From Ruegeria sediminis (GTDB lineage: Bacteria; Pseudomonadota; Alphaproteobacteria; Rhodobacterales; Rhodobacteraceae), in NCBI RefSeq assembly GCF_005938215.1, contig NZ_VCPD01000001.1, positions 744,001 to 808,000 of the forward strand: a stretch of DNA of 64,000 nucleotides. Direction: 5' to 3'. Below are positions 53,184 through 61,804 of this stretch, piece after piece. Positions within the stretch are counted from its first letter, which is position 1. Every line of letters begins with the position of its first letter. Under the pieces are notes generated by a model. It worked only from the letters and a program-made list of their open reading frames with translations. It was not told where the DNA came from and ran no database searches. A program made the translations under genes and the position numbers.

Positions 53184-54830
53184 TCACATGTTCGGGTAGT
53201 TCGGCCCGTCTCCGCCTTGCGGCGTGGTCCAGGTGATGTTCTGGCTGGGGTCCTTGATGTCGCAGGTCTTGCAGTGGACGCAGTTCTGGAAGTTGATGAC
53301 GAACCGCTGCTCGCCCTCGTCCTCGACGATCTCGTAGACGCCCGCCGGGCAGTACCGCTGCGCCGGTTCCGCGAATTTCGGCAGGTTGACCTTGACCGGG
53401 ATGTCGGGATCGGTCAGCCGCAGATGGCAAGGCTGGCTTTCCTCGTGGTTGGTCATCGCGAAGGACACGTTGGTCAGGCGGTCGAAAGACAGGGTTCCGT
53501 CCGGTTTCGGATAGTCGATCGGCTGGTGCTTGCCGGCCTCTTCGGTCGACAGGGCATCGTTCTTGCCGTGTCCGAGGGTGCCGAACAGCGAGAAGCCCAT
53601 CGTGTTGGTCCACATGTCGAGCCCGCCGAGCATCAGGGACGGGATCATGCCCCACTTGGACCACATCGGCTTGACGTTGCGCACCTTCTTGAGGTCCTTG
53701 CCGATCGGGCCTTCGCGCACCTCGGTCTCGTAGGCGGTCAGTTCGTCGCCCGACCGCTCGGCCTTGATGGCATCGTAGGCGGCTTCGGCCGCCGCCTTGC
53801 CGGACAGCATCGCGTTGTGGTTGCCCTTGATGCGCGGCACGTTGACCATGCCTGCCGAGCAACCCAGCAGCGCCACGCCCGGCGCCACCAGCTTGGGCAG
53901 CGACTGCCAGCCGCCTTCGGTGATCGCCCGCGCGCCGTAGGCCACGCGCTTGCCGCCCTTGAGCAGATCGGCGACCATCGGGTGATGCTTGAACCGCTGG
54001 AATTCCATGTAGGGGTAGAGATACGGGTTCTTGTAGTTCAGGTGCACCACGAAACCGACGTAAACCTGATTGTTCTCAAGGTGATAGATGAAAGAGCCGC
54101 CGCCGGCGTTGCCGCCCAGGGGCCAGCCCATCGTGTGGGTGACGGTGCCCTGCTTGTGCTTGGCCGGGTCGATCTCCCAGATTTCCTTCATGCCGATGCC
54201 GTATTTCTGCGGCTCCTTGCCGTCGGACAGGTCGTATTTGGCGATGATCTCTTTCGCCAGCGAGCCGCGCACGCCTTCCGAGATGAAGACGTACTTGCCG
54301 TGCAGTTCCATGCCCGGCTCGTAGCCCGGGCCCGGCGTGCCGTCGGGGTTCTTGCCGAACTCGCCGGCCACCACGCCCTTGACCTCGCCGTTTTCGCCGT
54401 AGACCAGTTCGGAACAGGCCATGCCCGGGAATATCTCGACGCCCAAGCCCTCGGCCTGCTCGGCCATCCAGCGGCAGACATTGCCCATCGACACGATGTA
54501 GTTGCCGTGGTTGTTCATCAGCGGCGGCATCGGGAAGTTGGGGATGCGGATCTTGCCCGCCTCGCCCAGCATGTAGAAGTTGTCCTCGGTCACCGGGGTG
54601 TTCAGCGGCGCGCCCTTTTCCTTCCAGTCGGGGATCAGCGCGTCGAGGCCGCAGGGATCCAGAACCGCGCCCGACAGGATGTGCGCGCCGACCTCGGAGC
54701 CTTTTTCCAGAACCACGACGTTCAGATCGGCGTCGAGCTGTTTCAGACGGATGGCCGCCGACAGGCCCGCGGGTCCTGCGCCCACGATCACCACGTCATA
54801 TTCCATCGCTTCGCGTTCAATTTCGGCCAT
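53184..54830 (-). CDS. Electron-transfer flavoprotein:ubiquinone oxidoreductase
   Basis: A 548-residue membrane-associated iron-sulfur flavoprotein. It moves electrons from reduced ETF (fatty acid and amino acid oxidation) to ubiquinone. FAD motif VVIVGAGPAGLSAAIRLK near the start, GAVLDPCGLDALIPDW, and the C-terminal 4Fe-4S site NCVHCKTCDIKDPSQNITWT. Full length (E. coli FixC-type proteins are shorter). The genes for ETF itself are not in the window. Confidence 0.96.
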   Translation of the reverse strand: MAEIEREAMEYDVVIVGAGPAGLSAAIRLKQLDADLNVVVLEKGSEVGAHILSGAVLDPCGLDALIPDWKEKGAPLNTPVTEDNFYMLGEAGKIRIPNFPMPPLMNNHGNYIVSMGNVCRWMAEQAEGLGVEIFPGMACSELVYGENGEVKGVVAGEFGKNPDGTPGPGYEPGMELHGKYVFISEGVRGSLAKEIIAKYDLSDGKEPQKYGIGMKEIWEIDPAKHKQGTVTHTMGWPLGGNAGGGSFIYHLENNQVYVGFVVHLNYKNPYLYPYMEFQRFKHHPMVADLLKGGKRVAYGARAITEGGWQSLPKLVAPGVALLGCSAGMVNVPRIKGNHNAMLSGKAAAEAAYDAIKAERSGDELTAYETEVREGPIGKDLKKVRNVKPMWSKWGMIPSLMLGGLDMWTNTMGFSLFGTLGHGKNDALSTEEAGKHQPIDYPKPDGTLSFDRLTNVSFAMTNHEESQPCHLRLTDPDIPVKVNLPKFAEPAQRYCPAGVYEIVEDEGEQRFVINFQNCVHCKTCDIKDPSQNITWTTPQGGDGPNYPNM

Positions 54831-54947
54831 CGCGGGCTCCCTAGCTAACTTTCCGAATTGGCGCTCTCAACGCATGGTGGGCGCAATTTTGTTTCGAGGC
54901 TGATTAACCGGTGTGAAAGTGCCGGGTCAATCAAAACACGGCGTAAA

Positions 54948-54963
54948 ACCGCCGCAATGCGGC
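54948..54963 (-). terminator. Possible terminator after soxR
   Basis: Short stem GCCGC / GCGGC around three bases, with GGTTTT next on the minus strand, directly after the soxR stop. Weak but correctly placed. Confidence 0.35.
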
Positions 54964-54966
54964 ATA

Positions 54967-55422
54967 TCAGTCGTCGGGCGCGTCACCCATCAGGTATCGC
55001 GGCCCGCTTCCCTTGGATTTGGCGCGGTCGTCGGGGTTGTAAAGCGCGCATTTCGGCAGGCTGAGGCACCCGCAACCGATGCAGCCGTCCAGATTGTCGC
55101 GCAGCCGCGTCAGGGTGTCGATTCGCTGGTCCAGATGTGCGCGCAATCCCTTGCTGATCCGCTTCCAGTCCTGCGGCGTCGGCGTCCGGTTGCCGGGCAG
55201 ACCTGCCAGAACGTCGCGGATTTCCGGCAGCGACAATCCGAATTGCTGGGCGATCATCACGAAGCTCAGCCTGCGGATGTCGGCACGCAGATAGCGACGC
55301 TGCCCTCCGGGATTGCGCCAGGGCGAGATCAGGCCCTGCGCCTCGTAGTAGCGGATCGCGGATACCGCCAACCCGGTACGCTTGGCCAGCGCGCCTATGG
55401 AAAGCCCCTCGGATATCGCCAT
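54967..55422 (-). CDS. soxR: Redox-sensitive regulator SoxR
   Basis: A 151-residue MerR-family regulator. The HTH is LSIGALAKRTGLAVSAIRYYE (7-27), followed by GGQRRYLR. The 2Fe-2S cluster Cys are all present as CIGCGCLSLPKC (Cys114, 117, 119, 125), the diagnostic C-X2-C-X-C-X5-C of SoxR. It senses redox-cycling agents and superoxide. The frame is open upstream, but the ATG at 55422 starts the domain. A SoxR-like dyad lies in the 87-base gap to the divergent VOC gene, its probable target. Confidence 0.94.
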   Translation of the reverse strand: MAISEGLSIGALAKRTGLAVSAIRYYEAQGLISPWRNPGGQRRYLRADIRRLSFVMIAQQFGLSLPEIRDVLAGLPGNRTPTPQDWKRISKGLRAHLDQRIDTLTRLRDNLDGCIGCGCLSLPKCALYNPDDRAKSKGSGPRYLMGDAPDD

Positions 55423-55442
55423 CGTCGCCTCGAGATTGATCC

Positions 55443-55473
55443 TTGACCTAAAGTTAGGTTTAGAAATTAGTGT
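55443..55473 (+). promoter_or_regulatory. SoxR-type operator/promoter
   Basis: Inverted repeat ACCTAA-AG-TTAGGT at 55446-55459, lying between a TTGACC -35 (55443-55448) and TAGTGT (55468-55473), a 19-base spacer. The long spacer with a dyad within it is the design used by MerR-family activators. It probably drives the VOC gene under SoxR control. Confidence 0.65.
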
Positions 55474-55509
55474 GAGTCGGGACAAGCCTGAAAGACGGAA
55501 GGAGATCCC

Positions 55510-55890
55510 ATGACCGCAACGCTCGAACACACCAACTTCACCGTCCGCGACCCGAAGGCGACCGCAGCCTGGATGCGCGACGTTTTCGGCTGGAAGACCC
55601 GCTGGGAAGGGGCGGCAATTGCCGGCGGCTATACCGTGCATGTCGGCAGCACCCATACCTACCTTGCGCTCTACGCGCCGGAAAACCCGAGGCCGGCCGG
55701 GGAAAGCAGCTATGACACCGTGGGCGGCCTGAATCACGTGGGCGTGCTGGTCGATGACCTGGACGCGACCGAGGCGAAGGTGCGCGCCGCCGGGTTCAAG
55801 CCCCACAACCACGCCGATTACGAGCCCGGGCGCCGGTTCTATTTCGACGACGACAACGGCATCGAATTCGAGGTCGTGGCCTACGACTAG
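55510..55890 (+). CDS. VOC-family (glyoxalase/bleomycin resistance) protein
   Basis: A 126-residue vicinal oxygen chelate protein: [22 protein letters not shown] at the N-terminus, [19 protein letters not shown] in the middle, and [16 protein letters not shown] at the end. Metal ligand candidates are the His in LEHTN and GLNHVG and the Glu in IEFEV. Reaction unknown; the family includes glyoxalase I and dioxygenases. Sitting divergent from soxR with a SoxR-like site, it is probably an oxidative-stress or xenobiotic-response gene. GGAAGGAG precedes the ATG. Confidence 0.88.
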   Translation: MTATLEHTNFTVRDPKATAAWMRDVFGWKTRWEGAAIAGGYTVHVGSTHTYLALYAPENPRPAGESSYDTVGGLNHVGVLVDDLDATEAKVRAAGFKPHNHADYEPGRRFYFDDDNGIEFEVVAYD

Positions 55891-56024
55891 GCCGTAATCC
55901 GCAACCGCGGCCTTTCTCGCCCTTGCATTTTGCCCCTCATTTGGTTCAGTTGGTCCTTGAACCAATTTGTCGCCCCGACGCATCGCGCGGCGGGGCGACG
56001 CAATTTATGCGTGGACAAAGACAC

Positions 56025-56495
56025 ATGGAAAAAATTCCTATGACGCCTTCGGGCTTCGCCGCGCTTGAGGCCGAGTTGAAGAAACTCAAGACCGAAGAGC
56101 GGCCCGCCATCATCAGCGCCATTTCCGAAGCGCGCGAGCATGGCGATCTGTCGGAGAATGCCGAATACCACTCGGCCCGTGAAAAGCAGTCCTTCATCGA
56201 GGGCCGCATCAAGGAGCTGGAGGGCGTGCTGTCGCTGGCCGACGTGATCGACCCCCGCAAGCTGTCCGGCGCGATCAAGTTCGGCGCGCGGGTGACGCTG
56301 GTGGACGAGGACACGGACGAGGAAAAGACCTGGCAGATCGTGGGCGAGCACGAGGCCAATATCGAGGCCGGTCTTCTCAACATCAAATCGCCGATCGCGC
56401 GCGCGCTGATCGGCAAGGACGAAGGCGACAGCGTCGAGGTTCGCACGCCCGGCGGCCTGCGGTCCTATGAAATCCTGAGTATCCAGTACTCCTGA
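56025..56495 (+). CDS. greA: Transcription elongation factor GreA
   Basis: A 156-residue GreA protein. It binds RNA polymerase through its C-terminal domain and puts its N-terminal coiled coil into the secondary channel to cut backtracked [23 protein letters not shown] marks the coiled-coil tip (acidic Asp-Glu), and [15 protein letters not shown] begins the FKBP-like domain. Starts [11 protein letters not shown] as in other alphaproteobacteria. It is upstream of a membrane protein gene by 13 bases. Confidence 0.96.
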   Translation: MEKIPMTPSGFAALEAELKKLKTEERPAIISAISEAREHGDLSENAEYHSAREKQSFIEGRIKELEGVLSLADVIDPRKLSGAIKFGARVTLVDEDTDEEKTWQIVGEHEANIEAGLLNIKSPIARALIGKDEGDSVEVRTPGGLRSYEILSIQYS

Positions 56496-56508
56496 CGGGG
56501 CGTCCTTC

Positions 56509-57513
56509 ATGTCGGGGCAAAAGCCAGATCGCAAGTCGGACCGTCCGACATCTCTGGGCATCTTCGACCGCCCGGAATGGGCGGCGATCACGGGAATAGA
56601 AATCGTCGCAATCGTCCTGAGCCTTGTCTGGCTGGTCTTTTCCGTCGTGTTCCTGGTGCTGCCGCAGGACGGCGGGTCAAGCGGGCTCATCGTGACCATG
56701 CTGGCGGTGTTCATGCCGGTGGCGATGATCTGGGTGGCCGCCACCGCAATGCGCACCAGCCGCATCATGCGCGAGGAAAGCCGCCGTCTGCAGACCGCGA
56801 TCGACGCGATCCGCAACGCCTATGTCAAGCAGCAGCGAAGCGGGGGTTCGCAGGAACCCTCGGTCGCGAAGAAGCTGGATCAGATCGTGGAAGCCGCGAA
56901 AAAGACGGAATCCGCCCTGGCCACGTTTTCGACCTCGCGTCAGGACATCGCGCGCCCGATGAAGTTCTCGCATGGCAAGAACCAGACCAGCGCAGGCCAG
57001 GCCTCGCTGGCGCTGGGCACCCCGGCCGAGGCCCTGTCGCCGCCGCTGACGAACGGCGATTTCATCCGCGCCCTGAATTTCCCCGAAACCGCCGAGGATG
57101 CCGAAGGCTTTGCCGCGCTGCGCCGGGCGCTCAAGGACCGCAAGGCGGCGCAGGTCATCCAGGCCGCGCAGGACGTTCTGACGCTGCTGAGCCAGGACGG
57201 CATCTACATGGACGATCTGAAGCCCGACATGGCGCGGCCCGAAGTCTGGCGGCAATTCGCGCAGGGCGCGCGGGGCCGGGCCGTGGCCGCACTGGGCGGC
57301 GTTCGCGACCGCTCGTCGCTGGCGCTGACCTCGGGGCGGATGAAACAGGATCATATCTTCCGGGACGCGGCGCATCATTTCCTGCGGCGTTTCGATCAGA
57401 TGATCGTCGAGTTCGAACGCGAAGCCAGCGACGCCGAACTGTCCGCGCTGGGCGAGACGCGCACCGCGCGGGCCTTCATGCTGCTGGGCCGGGTCGCGGG
57501 CACCTTCGACTGA
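56509..57513 (+). CDS. Unknown membrane protein downstream of greA
   Basis: A 334-residue protein. Two hydrophobic helices (ITGIEIVAIVLSLVWLVFSVVFLVL and GLIVTMLAVFMPVAMIWVAATA) near 28-80 are followed by a coiled-coil-like helix (RIMREESRRLQTAIDAIRNAYVKQ) and a large helical cytoplasmic part ending ARAFMLLGRVAGTFD. It resembles conserved but uncharacterised Rhodobacteraceae membrane proteins. No enzymatic motif is visible. It follows greA closely (13 bases), so it is probably co-transcribed with it. Confidence 0.8.
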   Translation: MSGQKPDRKSDRPTSLGIFDRPEWAAITGIEIVAIVLSLVWLVFSVVFLVLPQDGGSSGLIVTMLAVFMPVAMIWVAATAMRTSRIMREESRRLQTAIDAIRNAYVKQQRSGGSQEPSVAKKLDQIVEAAKKTESALATFSTSRQDIARPMKFSHGKNQTSAGQASLALGTPAEALSPPLTNGDFIRALNFPETAEDAEGFAALRRALKDRKAAQVIQAAQDVLTLLSQDGIYMDDLKPDMARPEVWRQFAQGARGRAVAALGGVRDRSSLALTSGRMKQDHIFRDAAHHFLRRFDQMIVEFEREASDAELSALGETRTARAFMLLGRVAGTFD

Positions 57514-57521
57514 GGGCGGGT

Positions 57522-58118
57522 TCAGCCGGCGGGTTCGACGGGCCAACTCATCCGTGTGGCCGAGGAAAAGCCGAAAACGCGGCGGAACGGGCCGGTGTCC
57601 GTCTGCCCGACCGGACTGAACCCCTGCCTTTCATAAAGGGCGCGGGCCCGCGGGTTCGTGTCGATCACGTCCAGTTGCACCTCGCGCATTCCGGTTGCCG
57701 TCGCCTCGGCCTTTACCGCATCCAGAAGCGCCGTGCCGACGCCGCGCCCCCGCGCCTCGGCGGCGACGAATATCCCATCCATCTGGAACACGCCCGCCTG
57801 AACCTGCCGTTCCAGCACCGACAGGGCCAGCCCGCGCCACAAGCCGCCGACCCAGCCATAGACCCTTGCAAGATCCGCCATGCCGCCGCCGGTCAACCCG
57901 CCCTGTGCGGTCTTGAAACCGGCCATTCCCAGCATCCTCCCGGCTTCGTTGCGCGCCACAAGCGCGAAGTCGGGGTCCAGCACCGCGTCCAGGAAGGCAA
58001 GCGCACGCTCTTCGGGGCCCATGACCTTGCCCAGCTTGGCCGAGAAGGCCTGCCAGAACAGGAGCGCCGCCTGACTGCGCTCGGCCTCGGTGAACCCGCG
58101 CGACACGGAAACACTCAA
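57522..58118 (-). CDS. GNAT-family N-acetyltransferase
   Basis: A 198-residue acetyltransferase. Acetyl-CoA motif A is visible as GIFVAAEARGRGVGTALLDAVKAEA (R-G-x-G-x-A/G-type loop), and motif B as LDVIDTNPRARALYERQGFSPVG. The start lacks an ATG; a TTG at 58118 overlaps the moeA stop by four bases, and a GTG at 58106 is the other candidate. Substrate unknown. It ends the moeA unit on the minus strand. Confidence 0.82.
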   Translation of the reverse strand: MSVSVSRGFTEAERSQAALLFWQAFSAKLGKVMGPEERALAFLDAVLDPDFALVARNEAGRMLGMAGFKTAQGGLTGGGMADLARVYGWVGGLWRGLALSVLERQVQAGVFQMDGIFVAAEARGRGVGTALLDAVKAEATATGMREVQLDVIDTNPRARALYERQGFSPVGQTDTGPFRRVFGFSSATRMSWPVEPAG

Positions 58119-59392
58119 AGGCCGAAACTCGCATAAGGGATGAAGCGCACCGGGTCGCCGGGACGGATGTGGCGGGCATCGTCGCCGATCTCGACAAGGC
58201 CCTCGGCCCAGCTCAGGCCGCTGATCCGACCCGAACCTTCCGAGCGGAACACCTCGACCCTGCCGTCGCGCACGCGTCCGCGCAAGAATTCGCGCCGGCC
58301 CGGTTTCTTGCGTTTCTCGAAGGCGGCGGGCAGGTCGAAGCCCTGCGGATCGCTCCACCCTTCCCCGGCCAGCAGGCCCATGGCCGGGCGCGCGAAGACC
58401 AGGGTGCAGACCATCGCCGCCACGGGATTTCCCGGCAGGCCGAATACCGGCGTCCCGTTCCAGACGCCCAGCGCCAGAGGACGCCCCGGCTTCAGCGCGA
58501 TGCGCCACTCCTGCATGGCGCCGGCCTCGCGCAGCAGGGCCGAGACGTGATCCTCGTCCCCCGCCGACGCGCCGCCGCTGGTCAGGATCACGTCCGCCCT
58601 GTCCGCGGCCTCGTCCAGCCGCGCCTTAAGCGCGCCGCGGTCGTCGGCGACCCGCCCCATGTCCACGGCTTGGAAACCGAACCGCTCCGCCATCGCCAGG
58701 AGCATCGGACGGTTGGCATCGTAGATCTGTCCCGGCCCGGCCTCCTGCCCCGGCTCGACCAGTTCGTCGCCGGTTGACAGGACGGCAACGCGCAGGGGCG
58801 AGCGCACCTGCAGTTCGGCCAGCCCCACGGCGGACAGCAGCGCCAGGTCCGCGGGGGTCAGCCTGCGCCCGGCGGGCAGAACCGTATCGCCCGCCACCAC
58901 GTCCTCGCCCGCCTTGCGGGTGTTCGCCCCGCGTTTCAGGGGGCCGCGAAAGGCGATATGCCCGCCGCTCAGGGTCACGTCCTCTTCCAGGATGACCGTA
59001 TCGACCCCGTCGGGCAGGGCCGCGCCGGTCAGAACCCGCAGCGCCTGCCCTGCGGGAACCACGCCTTCGTAAGGTATCCCCGCCGCCGCGCGCCCGTCCG
59101 CCAGGGGCAGGACATGGGCGCCTTCGGGGAACCCGCCGGCGAATCCGTAGCCATCCACCGCAGTATTGGGCAGCGGCGGGTTTGAACGCCTGGCCGTCGC
59201 GTCCTGCGCCAGCACCCTCCCAAGCCCCTGCGACAGAGGCAGGGTTTCGATCCCGGTGACCGGGCGCAAACGCTGGCGCAGCAGCGACAGCGCCTCGTCG
59301 ACCGGGGTCCAGTACACCCCGGCAGGCAGGGCGAAACAGTCGTTCTTGAGAGGCGGCGGCGCGATGTCCGGCCTGTTCTGGTTCACACCCAA
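58115..59392 (-). CDS. moeA: Molybdopterin molybdotransferase
   Basis: A 425-residue MoeA. It inserts molybdate into adenylylated molybdopterin in cofactor synthesis. Signature pieces are PNTAVDGYGFA, AGEDVVAGDTVLPAGRRL, LSTGDELVEPG, ILTSGGASAGDEDHV (metal/ATP region) and FGLPGNPVAAMV. Starts at TTG with AGGAGG eight bases ahead. It is followed on the minus strand by the acetyltransferase, and preceded by mobB and mobA. Confidence 0.93.
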   Translation of the reverse strand: MGVNQNRPDIAPPPLKNDCFALPAGVYWTPVDEALSLLRQRLRPVTGIETLPLSQGLGRVLAQDATARRSNPPLPNTAVDGYGFAGGFPEGAHVLPLADGRAAAGIPYEGVVPAGQALRVLTGAALPDGVDTVILEEDVTLSGGHIAFRGPLKRGANTRKAGEDVVAGDTVLPAGRRLTPADLALLSAVGLAELQVRSPLRVAVLSTGDELVEPGQEAGPGQIYDANRPMLLAMAERFGFQAVDMGRVADDRGALKARLDEAADRADVILTSGGASAGDEDHVSALLREAGAMQEWRIALKPGRPLALGVWNGTPVFGLPGNPVAAMVCTLVFARPAMGLLAGEGWSDPQGFDLPAAFEKRKKPGRREFLRGRVRDGRVEVFRSEGSGRISGLSWAEGLVEIGDDARHIRPGDPVRFIPYASFGL

Positions 59393-59488
59393 TATCCAAC
59401 CCTCCTGTGTGGCGACGTGCGCCGTCTTGCCACTTCCTCGGACGTCAGAAGGTCCAGAGTCAATACGACCCGTTGCGCCTGCCTGCCG

Positions 59489-59980
59489 TCACAGGCCAAC
59501 CTCCGCGAGGATGAAGTCGGCGATGCGCCGGGTGTCGTCCAGGTCGAAGACCGGCCGGTCCAGCTGCAGCGGCGTGTCGCTCGCCACCGCGCGGATGGTG
59601 TCGTCTCGCGGCGCGATCAACTCGTTGCCGGGTTCCGCGCGGAACGCTTCGACCTTGGGATGGCGCTCGCGCTTGTAGCCCTCAACCAGCACCAGGTCGA
59701 CCGGCGTCAGCCGGCCGAGCAATTCCGACAGCGGCGGTTCGGGCGCGCCGCGCAACTCCTGCATCAGCGCGACACGGTGATGCGAGGCCAGCAGCACCTC
59801 ATGCGCGCCCGCCGCGCGGTGCCGGTAGCTGTCGCGGCCCTTGTGGTCCACGTCGAAGGAATGGTGCGCGTGCTTGACGGTGGAGACCGTGAACCCGCGG
59901 CCGCTGATCTCGGCCACGAGCCGCTCCATCAGCCCGGTCTTGCCTGCGTTCTTCCAGCCGGTGACGCCGTAGATCCTCAT
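59489..59980 (-). CDS. mobB: Molybdopterin-guanine dinucleotide biosynthesis adaptor MobB
   Basis: A 163-residue P-loop GTP-binding protein. P-loop GWKNAGKT (8-15), HAHHSFDVDHKGRDSYRHR, and LVEGYKRERHPKVEAFR are as in MobB. It assists MobA in adding GMP to molybdenum cofactor. The ATG overlaps the mobA stop by four bases. The frame is open upstream within mobA, and that extension is spurious. Confidence 0.94.
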   Translation of the reverse strand: MRIYGVTGWKNAGKTGLMERLVAEISGRGFTVSTVKHAHHSFDVDHKGRDSYRHRAAGAHEVLLASHHRVALMQELRGAPEPPLSELLGRLTPVDLVLVEGYKRERHPKVEAFRAEPGNELIAPRDDTIRAVASDTPLQLDRPVFDLDDTRRIADFILAEVGL

Positions 59981-60621
59981 GCGCCCTCCAGCATCGCCTG
60001 GGCCTGGGCCAGATCCTCGGGCGTATTGACGTTGAAGAACGGATCGAACCCTTCGACCGGGAACAGCGCCTCGCGCCCGCCGTGCCGGTCGGTCCACATA
60101 ACCACCTTGCGCAAACCGTCGTTCAGCGCCGCGCGCAGATCGTCGCGCAGGGCCACCGGCCAGAGACCGAAGGTCGGGTGCCGGTTCACGCGCTTGCCGC
60201 CGCCGGATTTCAGCGCCTCGCCCTCGGTCCGGGGCGTGGTCGCCAGAACCAGGGGATGCGCCTGCCCCTCGGCCGCGTGGGTCAGTCGCGCGACCAGATC
60301 GCGCGGGAAGAAAGGCGTGTCGGCGGCCACGGTCACGATCGAACTGCCCCCCTGCCCGGCGGCCCAGTCGAGCCCGGCCAGGACACCGGCGAGCGGTCCG
60401 GCGAAGTCCTGGATGGAATCGGCGATCACCGGCAGGCCCAGGTCGTCGAACCGGGCCGGGTCACCGTTGGCATTGAGCGCGATTGCCCCTGCCTGCGGTC
60501 GCAGCCGGTCGATCACGCGGGCCAGCAAGGTCTGCCCGCCAAGCGTCAGCAACCCCTTGTCGCCGCCGCCCATGCGGGTGGCCTGCCCGCCTGCCAAGAT
60601 AACTCCCAATGGACGTGTCAT
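59977..60621 (-). CDS. mobA: Molybdenum cofactor guanylyltransferase MobA
   Basis: A 214-residue nucleotidyltransferase that transfers GMP to molybdopterin, giving the bis-MGD cofactor of DMSO-reductase-family enzymes such as formate dehydrogenase. The nucleotide-binding motif is GVILAGGQATRMGGGDKGLL; VTVAADTPFFPRDL and VNTPEDLAQA are also typical. It is the first gene of the mobA-mobB-moeA run. fdhD, for a bis-MGD enzyme, is close by. Confidence 0.94.
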   Translation of the reverse strand: MTRPLGVILAGGQATRMGGGDKGLLTLGGQTLLARVIDRLRPQAGAIALNANGDPARFDDLGLPVIADSIQDFAGPLAGVLAGLDWAAGQGGSSIVTVAADTPFFPRDLVARLTHAAEGQAHPLVLATTPRTEGEALKSGGGKRVNRHPTFGLWPVALRDDLRAALNDGLRKVVMWTDRHGGREALFPVEGFDPFFNVNTPEDLAQAQAMLEGA

Positions 60622-60682
60622 TCCGTACCTTCATGTTCGGACCAGCGTCGGGTCCAAGTCCCTGGACAACCTATAACCGATT

Positions 60683-61636
60683 TCACTGCAACTGGAATGC
60701 CGTCGGGTAGAGGTGATGCAGAAGAACCAGCCACAGGATCAGCGTGCCGAACGACAGGATGGATGTCGCGGAGATCGTGTGGGCCGCAAGCTGCGGTTCC
60801 TGATCGTAGTGCTGCGCAAGCAGGAAGACGTTCTTGGCGGTCGGAACCGCCGCCGAGACGGTCGCGGCGATGGTCCACAACGGGTCCAGCCCGACAAGAT
60901 GCGCGGCCAGCAGGACGAGGCCGGGCGCCACCACCAGTTTGGCGATGGACAAGCCAAGGATCAGCGGCCCGGTCTTCAGGATCGTCCGTATGCTGGTCGT
61001 GAATCCGATGGCGAACAGCGCGACGGCGGCCAACGCCTGGCTGAGAAGTTCCAGATAACCCGAAACCGCCTGTGGAAAGCCCAGCCCCGTGAACGAATAG
61101 AGCAGGCCCAGAAGGGTCGAGAGGATGATCGGGGTCTTGAGGACGTTCAGGACGATCCTGCCGATGGGCGTCTTCTTCTTGCTCGACTTCCCGGCCAGGC
61201 CTTCCAGGCTCACCGTGAAGGCCAGCAGCACGATCGCGACGACAAGGTTTGCCAGCACCGCGGGCAGCGCGCCGCTTGGCCCGAAGATCGTGTGCAGGAC
61301 CGGCAGGGCCACGAGCGCCGTGTTGGAAGCGATCGCGGCGAAGGCGGCGATCGTGGCCGCCGCGGGCTGCATCCCCAAAATGTGGCGGCAGCCCAGCAAC
61401 AGCGCCACGAGCAGCACCGCCATCGTACCGCCATAGGCAAGGTAGAAGCCGACATTCAGAAGGTTCTCGAACTTTTCCTGACCGATGAGATAGAACATCA
61501 CCGCGGGGAGCAGGACGTAGACGGCAAACTTGACCAACGCCTCGGACGTGGATTCACCCAGCACATTCGCCCAGGAAAAGACATAGCCCGTTGCGATAAC
61601 GGCAAAAACCGGCGCGATAAGGTTGATCAGTTCCAA
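60683..61636 (-). CDS. AEC-family (auxin efflux carrier-like) transporter
   Basis: A 317-residue membrane protein with ten hydrophobic helices (INLIAPVFAVIATGYVFSWA at the start; PLWTIAATVSAAVPTAKNVFLLAQ near the end), matching the AEC family. Members export malonate, malate or amino acids. It starts at TTG (MELINLIAPVF) with AGAGGTG upstream, as no ATG lies in a good place. Substrate unknown. Separate from mobA by 61 bases. Confidence 0.85.
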   Translation of the reverse strand: MELINLIAPVFAVIATGYVFSWANVLGESTSEALVKFAVYVLLPAVMFYLIGQEKFENLLNVGFYLAYGGTMAVLLVALLLGCRHILGMQPAAATIAAFAAIASNTALVALPVLHTIFGPSGALPAVLANLVVAIVLLAFTVSLEGLAGKSSKKKTPIGRIVLNVLKTPIILSTLLGLLYSFTGLGFPQAVSGYLELLSQALAAVALFAIGFTTSIRTILKTGPLILGLSIAKLVVAPGLVLLAAHLVGLDPLWTIAATVSAAVPTAKNVFLLAQHYDQEPQLAAHTISATSILSFGTLILWLVLLHHLYPTAFQLQ

Positions 61637-61804
61637 ATGACACCTCTTGTTTGCCTGGTTTGCGAGCTGCCCGCGCACCACTGTTCCGGCGGGCCACGCA
61701 TCCTTTGCCCGATGTCACAGCAAGCCTATCCGAAACAAAAGTTCTTCTGAACACTTGGTTTTCTCGTGGGCCACGCAGAACTTTGGCGCCTGATCCACCC
61801 CGCG

